NCBI GenBank assembly: GCA_002716585.1
Contig: PBBL01000050.1
Coordinates: 1 to 53,145 of the forward strand
Direction: 5' to 3'
Source: Myxococcales bacterium
GTDB lineage: Bacteria; Myxococcota_A; Bradymonadia; Bradymonadales; GCA-2716585
DNA length: 53,145 nucleotides
Shown here piece by piece: positions 33,178 through 41,183 of this stretch. How positions within the stretch are numbered: the stretch's first letter is position 1; each line of letters opens with the position of its first letter. Below the pieces are notes generated by a model that worked only from the letters and a program-made list of their open reading frames with translations, was not told the DNA's origin and did no database searches. The translations under genes and the position numbers were made by a program.

Positions 33178-35453
33178 CAGGTGGCCCTCCTCGCGGTCGC
33201 CCCTTGACGCCGCGGCGGCCAGGCGCGCAGCAGGAGGGGCAGGATGATCAGATCGCCAAAGAGCGCCGCGAGCGCCGCCACCGTGGTCAGCAGCCCGAAG
33301 GCGACGACCGTGGTGACGTTGGCCAGCATCAGGATGGGGAAGCCCGCGACGAGCAGCGCCGTGGTGACGATCGCGGCCTGGCCCGCCTTGTTCAGGGTGT
33401 GATCCAGGCAACCGGCCCAGGTCATCCCCTCCTGTTCGGCGCGCTGCCAAGCATGGAGGAAGTGGACCGTGTCGTCCACCGCGACGCCAATGACGATCGC
33501 GCCCACGGTCGCCGTCGCGATGTCGAGGTCGATGCCCGCGAACCCCATCACGCCCATCATGACGAGCACGGGGAAGGTGTTCGGCAGGAGGCTGATCAGC
33601 GCCAGGCGCAGCGAGCGCAGGCCGATCAGCAGCACCACGAAGATGAGCCCGAGGGCGATGAAGAACCCGTTGACCTGCGACGCCATGACGTGATCCACGA
33701 TCCGCACATACAACGGCGGGTAGCCACTCGCGGTGACGCGCACCTCGCCGCCGAGCGTCTCCAGCGCGATCGCGTCGAGCTGTCGGAGGGTGCGGTCGAG
33801 GGTGCGGGCGCTCATCATGTCGCCGGTCAGCGTCAGCCGCCCGAGCGAGGCGTCCTCGTTCAAGAGGTGCTCCAACGCGTCGCGGCGGCGCGCCTCCTCC
33901 AGCGCGGGCTGGAGCTGGGCCAGCTCGGTGGGTGACAGCGGCGCGCTGGCGGCGCGGCGCGGGTTCGTCGCGGTGGCGAGCAGGCTGTAGACGTCGCCGT
34001 AGTAGAGCCCCTCGTGGACGCCTGGCAGGTCCGACGCGCGGTCGATAAACGCCTCCAGCGCGGCGAGCGAGGCGGCGTCATCCACGCGATCCTTGCCTGG
34101 CCCGGGGGAGACGGTGAAGTCGAGCGGTGTGTACGCGCCCCAGCCCTCGGTGATCGCCCGGTGGTCCTGAACGACGCGGTGGCTGTCCGGGAGGTAGCCC
34201 GCGGTGTCGGTGTCGACCTTCACGAGGCGGGCGCCCTGGGCGGCGACGAGCGTGAGCGCCACCGCGGCGATCGCCAGCAGCTTGCGGTGGCTACGGAGCC
34301 CGGCGCGGGTGGCGTTCAACAGCGCGTCCACCCCGGGGAGCGTGGGGGCGCGGCGCGGCGCGCCGCCCGCCATGAAGACGAGCGACATCAGCACGAGGCT
34401 GGCCACCAGCGCGGCGCCGACGCCGATCGCGGCGTAGATCCCCAGCTCCTGGATCACCCCCATGGGGCTGGAGGTGAGCGCCAGGAAGCCCGCCATCGTG
34501 GTGACGGTGGTGAGCGTGCAGGGGACGACCACGGCGCGGAGGGCGGCGAGCGCGACCCGGCGCCTGGGCGTCTCCGGGCCGAGCCGCGCCTGGGCGCTGC
34601 GCCAGGCGACCGGGAAGTGGACGGCGTCGGCGATCCCGAGGACGGTCACCAGGGTCGGGAGCAGCACGGTCACCGCGTTGATGCGGTGGCCCATCAGCCC
34701 GTAGACGCCGAGGCAGACCAGGATGCCGACGGTGATCACCCCGAGCGACGCCGCGACCAGGCGCCAATCCCGAAACAGGACCCAGACCAGGAGGAACATG
34801 ACGAGGTAGGTCAGCCCCATGAAGAGGCCGAAGTCGCGCTGGGTCGCGGCGTTGAGCCCGGAGTAGATCACCCCGACGCCGCCCATCGGGTGGGCGGTCT
34901 CGGCGAAGGTGCGGTCGGCGACGGCGGTCACCTCGGCGACGATCCGATCGCGCTGGGCGTCGAAGTCGCCCATGGCCGCGGTCTGGACGACCATGAGCGC
35001 GCGGGTGCCGTCCGGGCTCAGGAAGCGACCGGCGACGATGGGGTGCTGGAGCGCGGCGTCGCGCAGGGTGTCCAGCGCCGCCGGGTCGGTCGGGACGGTG
35101 TTCGGGACGAGCGTCGCCCAGCCCGTCGGGCCGGGGACCTCGGCGCTGAGCACCGAGTGGACCTGGGAGACCCCGTCGATCGCCTCCCAGGCGTCCTCGG
35201 CCTCCTGCATGCGCGCGAGCGACTCCGGCTGCATGATCCCGTCAGGCTCATGCAGCTGGACGACGATCACCTCGTCGTTGCCGAACGTCTCCTGGAACTG
35301 ATGGTAGGCCTGAAGCTCGGGGTCGCTCTCGACGAACCAGACCGTGAGGGCGTTGTCGGGGACGAGCGCGCGGGTCGCGCCTCCGAGGAGGCCGAGGACC
35401 ACGCCGAGGAGGGCGGCGGCGAGCCACCAGCGGTGGGTCAGGATCGTCTTCAT
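33177..35453 (-). CDS. RND/MMPL-superfamily lipid transporter
   Basis: A 758-residue inner-membrane protein with two homologous halves. Each starts with one membrane helix and a periplasmic loop followed by about five helices (12 in total). The RND signature VGAIVIGVAVDDTVHFLHAWQ in the second half and the parallel GIADAVHFPVAW in the first carry acidic residues expected in the proton relay. Relatives (MMPL, HpnN-like) export hydrophobic lipids or hopanoids rather than drugs. No membrane-fusion protein or outer-membrane channel is adjacent. The gene overlaps its neighbours on both sides: ATGA with the DUF3419 gene (35453-35450) and TGATG with the HMG-CoA reductase fusion (33179-33175). Tight coupling implies it handles this operon's product. 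GAGGAGG precedes the ATG. Confidence 0.88.
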   Translation of the reverse strand: MKTILTHRWWLAAALLGVVLGLLGGATRALVPDNALTVWFVESDPELQAYHQFQETFGNDEVIVVQLHEPDGIMQPESLARMQEAEDAWEAIDGVSQVHSVLSAEVPGPTGWATLVPNTVPTDPAALDTLRDAALQHPIVAGRFLSPDGTRALMVVQTAAMGDFDAQRDRIVAEVTAVADRTFAETAHPMGGVGVIYSGLNAATQRDFGLFMGLTYLVMFLLVWVLFRDWRLVAASLGVITVGILVCLGVYGLMGHRINAVTVLLPTLVTVLGIADAVHFPVAWRSAQARLGPETPRRRVALAALRAVVVPCTLTTVTTMAGFLALTSSPMGVIQELGIYAAIGVGAALVASLVLMSLVFMAGGAPRRAPTLPGVDALLNATRAGLRSHRKLLAIAAVALTLVAAQGARLVKVDTDTAGYLPDSHRVVQDHRAITEGWGAYTPLDFTVSPGPGKDRVDDAASLAALEAFIDRASDLPGVHEGLYYGDVYSLLATATNPRRAASAPLSPTELAQLQPALEEARRRDALEHLLNEDASLGRLTLTGDMMSARTLDRTLRQLDAIALETLGGEVRVTASGYPPLYVRIVDHVMASQVNGFFIALGLIFVVLLIGLRSLRLALISLLPNTFPVLVMMGVMGFAGIDLDIATATVGAIVIGVAVDDTVHFLHAWQRAEQEGMTWAGCLDHTLNKAGQAAIVTTALLVAGFPILMLANVTTVVAFGLLTTVAALAALFGDLIILPLLLRAWPPRRQGATARRAT

Positions 35454-36583
35454 GCCACCACCTCCTCGATCTGGAAGTCGCGGTAGAACCACGAGCGGTC
35501 GCGGGACCACAGCCGCCGCGCGAGGGCGCGGTGGCGCCGCAGACGCTCGGCGAGCAGGGGCGGGCGGTGGCGAGGGACGAGGAGGTTCCAGTAGACGAGC
35601 CTGCCGGCGGGGCGCATGTGGCGAGCCAGCGCGCCGAGGAGGGCGTTGGTGGCCTCGGGGCTCATGTACTCGAAGATGTTGGAGAGGTTGGCCTTGCTGA
35701 AGCGGCCCCTGGGGTGCTCGGTGAGGAGCTGCTCCAGCTCCCCCGTGACGAGGGTGACGCGATCGAGCAGCCGCCGCAGCCTCGGGAAGTTGTCGGGGCG
35801 GAGGTAGAGCGGCCCTTGGTTGAGGTCGGTGATCTGGGAGCGAAGGAAGGAGGACATGTAGTGGTTGGTCGCCAGCGGCAGGGTCGTGCAGGTGCGCACG
35901 AAGCGGCGGTGGAACCAGCCGCCCACGTCACCGTCCTCGACGTGGGCGAACTGGGCCGGGTCACGGCCGTTGCGCTCCATCATCTCGCGCCCGAAGTACC
36001 ATCGAAAGGCCTCCTCGAAGGCTGGGGAGTGGAGCGCGTGAAAGCGCCGCGCCTGTTCGGCCAGCGGCATGGGTTCAAAGAGGCTGTTCACCTCGTCCCG
36101 GGTCCATAGCCCAGACAGGACCTCGGTTTGAAAGGTGCGTAGGTAGCGCTCCAGGCGCCCGGAGAAGGCCACCCCGGTGCGGAGCGCGTCCTGGTGCGCG
36201 TCCCACCAGGTGGCATGCGCGTAGCTCAAGTGGGGGCGGACGCGCTGGTACAAGGCGAGCCGGTCGGGCGACGGGCGCCAGCCGAGCAGTTGAACAAAGC
36301 GATCGTGATCCAGCGCCCGGATGGCCGCCAGCTTCAAGGCGAGCGCGGCGCTCTGGGCTGGGCTCATGTCCACGGCCGTGATGGAGCGCGGCTCACACAA
36401 CAGGAGCGCCAGGACGTTGTCCCCGGCGCTGGTGATGGACAACACGTCGTCCTCCGGGCCAACCTCCAGCCCGCGCCGCACCATGAGGTCGTCTTCCCAG
36501 ACCTGGGCGTAGCGCACCTGGCTCAAATCGAGCCGGGCAGCAATGTCGCTGCGCATCGGTCTGTCTGAAAATTGAATGGTCAT
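35450..36583 (-). CDS. DUF3419 / BtaA-like aminocarboxypropyl transferase
   Basis: A 377-residue cytosolic enzyme of the DUF3419 family, which includes BtaA (S-adenosylmethionine:diacylglycerol 3-amino-3-carboxypropyl transferase, first step of betaine-lipid synthesis). Recognisable parts: RYAQVWEDDLMVRRGLE, the SAM-binding VLSITSAGDNVLALLL with the following TAVDMSPAQSAAL, and the C-terminal FSKANLSNIFEYMS. In BtaA the amino-carboxypropyl group goes to a lipid hydroxyl. The partner N-methyltransferase BtaB is absent from the window, so a betaine lipid is not implied; another hydroxyl-bearing lipid could be the acceptor. First gene of a three-gene operon with overlapping codons. GGAGAGGA lies upstream of the ATG at 36583. 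Confidence 0.88.
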   Translation of the reverse strand: MTIQFSDRPMRSDIAARLDLSQVRYAQVWEDDLMVRRGLEVGPEDDVLSITSAGDNVLALLLCEPRSITAVDMSPAQSAALALKLAAIRALDHDRFVQLLGWRPSPDRLALYQRVRPHLSYAHATWWDAHQDALRTGVAFSGRLERYLRTFQTEVLSGLWTRDEVNSLFEPMPLAEQARRFHALHSPAFEEAFRWYFGREMMERNGRDPAQFAHVEDGDVGGWFHRRFVRTCTTLPLATNHYMSSFLRSQITDLNQGPLYLRPDNFPRLRRLLDRVTLVTGELEQLLTEHPRGRFSKANLSNIFEYMSPEATNALLGALARHMRPAGRLVYWNLLVPRHRPPLLAERLRRHRALARRLWSRDRSWFYRDFQIEEVVA

Positions 36584-36910
36584 GCTCTGTCCTCTCCATC
36601 AACAAAGGAGTTACGCTGGACGCTACGGCCCGTTATGGAGCACAAACCACGCCACCTTCGCCGGGCGGGGCGGCGTGATGGCCTGGAGGCCGTCGAGGCC
36701 GAGCAGGGAGGGGGTGATGGCGCGCTGTCGGAGGGAGGGCCTTGAGGTGCGCAGGTGCGAAGCGCGCTTCCCAACCCCGGTAGAGGTCTCCGCAAGGAGT
36801 GGAGTGCTTGACCTCCAGGTGCCGGGGAAGGGGTCGCCCCCTGGGCGCGTTGGGTGGGTGAGCGAAGCGCCGATGAGGGCACGAGCTGACATGAGCCGAG
36901 GGAGGTTGAG
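36584..36910. other. 327-bp divergent intergenic region
   Basis: Separates the DUF3419 operon (minus) from egtB (plus) and must hold both promoters. I see no convincing -35/-10 pair, riboswitch or small gene. Short open frames here are GC-driven and lack ribosome sites. The egtB Shine-Dalgarno GGGAGG is at the right end. Confidence 0.4.
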
Positions 36911-38167
36911 ATGATCGATGGGCAGGAGAAGACGTTGGAGGCGCGCTACGAGGCGGTTCGGACGCTGACCGAGGTGCTGTGCGAGCCGCTGGAGCCGGAG
37001 GACTTCGTCATCCAGTCGATGGACGACGTCAGCCCGACGAAGTGGCACCTGGCGCACACGACCTGGTTCTTCGAGACGTTCGTCCTGAAGCCATCGGCGC
37101 CCTCCTACCAGGAGCACCACCCCCAGTACGGCTACCTCTTCAACTCCTACTACAACACGGTCGGGCCGATGTTCGCGCGGCGACAGCGCGGGGTGCTGTC
37201 GCGGCCCACGGTCAAGGAGGTGTTCGCCTACCGGCGGCACGTGGACGGTTGGATGCGGCGCCTGCTCGGCGGGGCGTTCGGGGAGGTGTCCGAGGAGCTG
37301 GCGCAGGTGGTGGAGATCGGGCTTCACCACGAGCAGCAGCACCAGGAGCTGCTGCTGACGGACATCAAGCACGTGCTCTCCTGCAACCCGCTCGGCCCGA
37401 TCTACCGCGAGCACAAGGTGGTCGAGGGGGACACGCCGGAGCAGCGCTGGGTGGCGTTCGGGGAGGACCTGTACCGCGTCGGGCACGACGGCGAGGGGTT
37501 CGCGTTCGACAACGAGTCGCCGCGACACCGGGTCTTCTTGAGGGGCTTCGAGCTGTCGTCGCGGTTGGTGACGAACGGGGAGTACCTGGAGTTCATGCGA
37601 GACGGGGGGTACGCGACGTTCGCCCTGTGGCTGTCGGAGGGGTGGAGCGCGGTTCAGGAGCAGGGCTGGGAGGCGCCGCTCTACTGGTTTGAGCGCGACG
37701 GCGCGTGGTGGTCGATGACGCTGGGTGGCCCGCGCCCGGTGGATCTGCGCGAGCCGGTGTGCCACGTGAGCTACTTCGAGGCCGACGCCTACGCGCGGTG
37801 GGCGGGGGCGCGACTGGCGACCGAGGCGGAGTGGGAGGTGGCGTCGGCGCAGGCGCCCCGCGCGGGGAACTTCGTGGAGGAGGCCCACTATCACCCGGTC
37901 CCGTTGACGGACGACGCGGGGGGGCTGGCCCAGGTGTTCGGGGACGTGTGGGAGTGGACCGCCAGCCCCTACGTCGCCTACCCCGGCTACGAGCCGCTGG
38001 AGGGGGCGCTCGGCGAGTACAACGGCAAGTTCATGTGCAACCAGATGGTGCTCCGCGGGGGGTCGTGCGCGACCTCAAAGACGCACATCCGGGCGACCTA
38101 CCGCAACTTCTTCCCAACCCACGCGCGCTGGCAGTTCATGGGGATCCGCCTGGCGCGTGACCATTGA
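36911..38167 (+). CDS. egtB: Ergothioneine biosynthesis sulfoxide synthase EgtB
   Basis: A 418-residue mononuclear iron enzyme. It joins hercynine to gamma-glutamylcysteine (or cysteine) through an oxygen-dependent C-S bond, giving the sulfoxide precursor of the antioxidant thiol ergothioneine. An N-terminal DinB-like domain supplies the iron ligands His49 (WHLAHT) and His140/His144 (LHHEQQHQE). The C-terminal formylglycine-generating-enzyme fold has the family ending WEWTASPYVAYPGY ... GKFMCNQMVLRGGSCAT ... RATYRNFFP. Length and domain order are typical. The SAM-dependent methyltransferase EgtD, usually adjacent, is not in this window. GGGAGG is 5-6 nt before the ATG. Convergent with the HEAT gene 19 bp downstream. 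Confidence 0.95.
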   Translation: MIDGQEKTLEARYEAVRTLTEVLCEPLEPEDFVIQSMDDVSPTKWHLAHTTWFFETFVLKPSAPSYQEHHPQYGYLFNSYYNTVGPMFARRQRGVLSRPTVKEVFAYRRHVDGWMRRLLGGAFGEVSEELAQVVEIGLHHEQQHQELLLTDIKHVLSCNPLGPIYREHKVVEGDTPEQRWVAFGEDLYRVGHDGEGFAFDNESPRHRVFLRGFELSSRLVTNGEYLEFMRDGGYATFALWLSEGWSAVQEQGWEAPLYWFERDGAWWSMTLGGPRPVDLREPVCHVSYFEADAYARWAGARLATEAEWEVASAQAPRAGNFVEEAHYHPVPLTDDAGGLAQVFGDVWEWTASPYVAYPGYEPLEGALGEYNGKFMCNQMVLRGGSCATSKTHIRATYRNFFPTHARWQFMGIRLARDH

Positions 38168-38186
38168 AAATGGATATGAACTGGTG

Positions 38187-40004
38187 TCACTCGTGCTCGA
38201 AGCGCGGGACGCGGATCGGGTTGCCGTGAACCTCGGCGTACCAGCGCAGCGCGGCGAGGAAGGGGGCGGCGGCGTGGGGGTCGAGGCAGGGCAGGCGGGC
38301 GCTCTTGGCAGGGAACTGACCCACGATCGGCGACGGGGCGCACCACAGGCTGACGGCCACGGTCTCAAAGTCCGCGCCGATGTCTCCTCGCCGCTGGCGC
38401 AGGACGAAGTGCACGCCGATGTCGTCGGGGCCTTCGCTCTGTCCGCGCCGCTCCGAGACCGGCTCGCGGGTGATCTGGACCGAGAAGCGCCTGGACCAGT
38501 CGATGACGCCGGTCTGCCAGCCCTCGACGTTGAGGTTGGGGTCGAGGGAGACCTCAAGCCGCTCCGGTGAGAGCTGGAGCGCGCCGAGCGGGGTCGGCGG
38601 TTCGGGGGGCGGGGGCGGCTTGACGCCAAAGAGGCGGTCGAAGAACCCGGGCTTGGGCGGGGGCGGCGGGGGCGGCAGGAAGCGCTCCCGGGCGCCCTGG
38701 AGGTTGAACAGGTTGATGGCGGCGGCGGCCTCGATGGAGGCTGGCTCGGGCCAGACGAAGGGCTTGTGCAGGAGCCGACGCAGGGCGCGGTCGGCGGCGT
38801 GGACCAGCCTGGGGTTGGTGTGGGAGCGGAAGGGGACGATGTGCTCGGCGATCGCGGGATCGGAGAACATCGAGAGCGCGCCCAGCGCCTCCACCTGGAC
38901 CGACAGGTTGTCGTCGCGCTGGAGTGTGTGGATGAGGGTCGGCAGCGAGATCGGCTGGGCGAGCTGGCCGAGGGCGCGGACCATCTTGGCGCGGATGAGC
39001 GGGTTGACCTCCTTGCTCAGCGCCTGGGCGACGGGCTCCGCGGCGCTGGCCAGCTTCAGATCCCCCAGAGAGAGGCTCGCGGCCTCGCGGACCTCGGGCT
39101 GGGCGTCCTGGAGGCCGGTCATGAGGGTGTTGATCGTCGCGCGGCTGGGCCCCTGCTCACCGAGGCGCCCGGCGAGCGCCATGGCGCGGAGCGCCTTCTC
39201 GCGGACGGTGGCGTTGGCGTCGCTGTAGAGGCGGATGAGGCGGCTCTCGGCGTCGGTGGAGCCGAGGCGCGCGAGGGCGACCGAGGCCTCGATGGCGACG
39301 CGGGCGTCGCGGTTCTGCGCGGTCTGTTGCAGGGTCGGGACGGCGCGGGCGTCACCGAGCAGGCCGAGCGCCTCAGCCGCGCCCGCGGTGAGGTTGGCGT
39401 TGTCGGTGGCCCGAGCCAGCCGGAGGAGGCGGTCGAGGACGTCGTTGGCCTCGAAGCAGGCCAGCGCCTCGGCGGCGGCGCGCCGAGGCCCCTCGTAGGG
39501 AACGGCCAGGGCACGGAGCAGGTCGTCGATGGAGGACTGATCGCCGAGGTGCCCCAGCTCGCGGAGGATCGCGGGCTCGCGCACGTGCCACTGGTGCACC
39601 GAGTCGCGCCAGAGCAGCTCCGTCAGGGCGCGGCTCGCCTGGCCGCCGCGCGACATCGCCAGCGCGCGGACCGCCGCCGGGTGGGCGGCCACGAACGTCA
39701 GCTGGCGCAGGATGACCTGGAGCGGCCGCTCGATCCGAGCGTCGCGGTAGAAGCCCGCGAGGCGAATCAGGTAGGCCAGCACCGGGGCGCTCACCGAGGA
39801 GGGCGAGTTGAGCCACCGGATCAACGCGGGCGGGACGACACCCGCGTTCTCCTGAACGTGCCTCGTCAGCTCCATGGCCGCCTGCTCGGGGGGCGGCGCG
39901 GTGTCGGTGTTGAAGACCGCCTGGAAGAGGAAGCGCAGGGTGGCCTGGTCGGTGATGAGCAGGCCGTTGAGGAACTGCTGGACGTCGCTGTGCTCGGTCG
40001 TCAT
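38187..40004 (-). CDS. HEAT-repeat protein with poly-proline linker
   Basis: A 605-residue cytosolic protein. Residues about 60-420 are roughly ten HEAT/PBS-lyase-type helical repeats (e.g. DQSSIDDLLRALAVPYEGPR, ALGLLGDARAVPTLQQTA, EAASLSLGDLKLASAAEPVA, KMVRALGQLAQPISLPTLIH), a superhelical protein-binding scaffold. A proline-rich linker follows with two poly-Pro runs (PPPPPPPK near 445 and KPPPPPEPP near 460) around FFDRLFGV. A beta-rich C-terminal domain of about 140 residues is not recognised. No enzymatic motif, no signal peptide. The Shine-Dalgarno is weak (CCAGAGCACC before the ATG at 40004). It stands alone between egtB and a lipoprotein. A scaffold or assembly role is likely from architecture alone. 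Confidence 0.82.
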   Translation of the reverse strand: MTTEHSDVQQFLNGLLITDQATLRFLFQAVFNTDTAPPPEQAAMELTRHVQENAGVVPPALIRWLNSPSSVSAPVLAYLIRLAGFYRDARIERPLQVILRQLTFVAAHPAAVRALAMSRGGQASRALTELLWRDSVHQWHVREPAILRELGHLGDQSSIDDLLRALAVPYEGPRRAAAEALACFEANDVLDRLLRLARATDNANLTAGAAEALGLLGDARAVPTLQQTAQNRDARVAIEASVALARLGSTDAESRLIRLYSDANATVREKALRAMALAGRLGEQGPSRATINTLMTGLQDAQPEVREAASLSLGDLKLASAAEPVAQALSKEVNPLIRAKMVRALGQLAQPISLPTLIHTLQRDDNLSVQVEALGALSMFSDPAIAEHIVPFRSHTNPRLVHAADRALRRLLHKPFVWPEPASIEAAAAINLFNLQGARERFLPPPPPPPKPGFFDRLFGVKPPPPPEPPTPLGALQLSPERLEVSLDPNLNVEGWQTGVIDWSRRFSVQITREPVSERRGQSEGPDDIGVHFVLRQRRGDIGADFETVAVSLWCAPSPIVGQFPAKSARLPCLDPHAAAPFLAALRWYAEVHGNPIRVPRFEHE

Positions 40005-40340
40005 GGTGCTCTGGCGTGCGTTGTCGTCATCTTGAGGCGCTCGCGGCCTGGTGGGCGCTCTCGCGAGCCGCTCGTGGGCTCATGATGCGTCCTGGCGGCT
40101 CGGAAGGCAACACGCCCCGGCAAAGATCAGCTCTGTGAGCGCTCCTCACGGGGCGCGGCGCGGGCTTAGGTTACACCCTGTCAGTTAAGTCACCTGGAAA
40201 ACGGCGGAGGCGCTTGTCAAGGTCCAGGGCGTCGGTTAGTTTGTTCGCCCCAGGGAGCGGTGTTTCGCCGCTGGGGAGGTTCTTGAACGATCCTGGCCCA
40301 GGGATGGGCCTTCTGTTGAAGTGCGGTGAGGAGCAAACCG
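40005..40340. other. 336-bp divergent intergenic region
   Basis: Lies between the HEAT gene (minus) and the lipoprotein gene at 40341. It contains a candidate plus-strand promoter (40214-40242) and a bulged hairpin CCCCA-ggga-GCGG / CCGC-TGGGG (40248-40276) in the predicted leader. I see no gene and no recognisable riboswitch. Confidence 0.4.
40214..40242 (+). promoter_or_regulatory. Candidate promoter for lipoprotein gene
   Basis: TTGTCA (40214-40219), 17 nt, TAGTTT (40237-40242). The -35 matches 5 of 6, the -10 only 3 of 6. The leader would be about 90 nt and would include the hairpin at 40248-40276. Confidence 0.4.
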
Positions 40341-40997
40341 ATGTCACGCCGAGATGTGCTCACCCTTGCGCTGACGCTCACGGTGAGCGTCGGGGTCAGC
40401 CCATGGGGCTGCACCTGCGGTGACGCCGCTGTGGAGGAGGCGCCTGAGGAGGCCCCTGAGGGGGGCACGTCGGGAGGCGCCGCCGAGGCCCCGCAAGGCA
40501 CACCGGAGCAGCCCGGATCCGCGAAGGAGGCCACTGGAGCGACGGCCGACACGACGGGCTCGGACAAGCCGGGTGAGGACGCCCAGGGGGCGCCTGATAA
40601 AGCCTCGGAGGGCGCCCCGGTGGCGTTCGCGTCCATCCGCATCGAGCAGATCCAGGAGTCGCTCAAGGCCGACGGGTGGAAGCTGATCGGCGAGCCGAAG
40701 AACACCGAGACGGCCGGGATCAAGTACACGCTGTTCTCCATCATCAAGCCGCCGCGTGGCGGCGCCGTGATGCTCTACGACTACCAGGACCAGCCCGTCG
40801 CCAGGAACTTCGAGGAGCACATGCGGAAGCAAGCCGCCGCAGGCGGCGCGGTGCGGCGAGAGGGGGGCCGTGTCCTGGCGGTGACCATCCCGAGGCACCC
40901 GAAGGAGGCCGAGCGGCTCCTGCTCAAGCTCGCGGGCGAGCCGAGCGGCGCCGACGCGACGCCCGAGCCCACCCCGGACGCCGAAGCGCAGCCGTGA
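40341..40997 (+). CDS. Hypothetical lipoprotein with Tat-like signal
   Basis: A 218-residue exported protein. The N-terminus MSRRDVLTLALTL has a twin-arginine-like SRRDVL motif, then a hydrophobic stretch and a lipobox-like WGC (Cys24), so it may be a Tat-exported lipoprotein. An Ala/Glu/Pro/Gly-rich disordered linker (about 28-95) precedes a small domain of about 100 residues (SIRIEQIQESLKADGWKLIG ... GGAVMLYDYQD ... HMRKQAAAGGAVRREGGRVLAV) of unknown family with alternating helix and strand. GAGGAG is about 7 nt before the ATG at 40341. An in-frame GTG five codons earlier overlaps the SD and is rejected. The next gene, korA, is 186 bp away with its own leader. Confidence 0.75.
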   Translation: MSRRDVLTLALTLTVSVGVSPWGCTCGDAAVEEAPEEAPEGGTSGGAAEAPQGTPEQPGSAKEATGATADTTGSDKPGEDAQGAPDKASEGAPVAFASIRIEQIQESLKADGWKLIGEPKNTETAGIKYTLFSIIKPPRGGAVMLYDYQDQPVARNFEEHMRKQAAAGGAVRREGGRVLAVTIPRHPKEAERLLLKLAGEPSGADATPEPTPDAEAQP

Positions 40998-41019
40998 GCG
41001 GCGCGCTGGGGAGGTTGGG

Positions 41020-41032
41020 TGAACGTCGTTCA
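41020..41032. promoter_or_regulatory. Palindrome upstream of korAB
   Basis: TGAACG-T-CGTTCA, perfect 6-bp arms, about 150 bp before korA. Downstream, TTGCTT (41070) - 16 nt - TAACAT (41092-41097) is a weak promoter candidate. An operator role is possible but unsupported otherwise. Confidence 0.3.
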
Positions 41033-41183
41033 AATCATGTCATCGTTCTGTCAAAGCCTGCGCTTGTCCTTGCTTGAGGGAGGCGCGCGGTTAACATCGC
41101 GGCGACGCGATTGCCTTTGAGCCTGAGGGCGCCCACACATCCGAGGGGCGCGGGCCGAGGCGAACCTGGAGAGTCAACACACC

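Noticed and set aside
23066..36583. Complete ole (olefin) or terpene cluster
   Set aside because: Only an OleC-like ligase is present; OleA, OleB and OleD, polyprenyl synthase and terpene cyclase are absent from the window.
41020..41032. LexA/SOS box upstream of korA
   Set aside because: GAAC and GTTC half-sites are separated by 3 nt, not the 4 of the Gram-positive box, and the neighbouring genes are not SOS-related.
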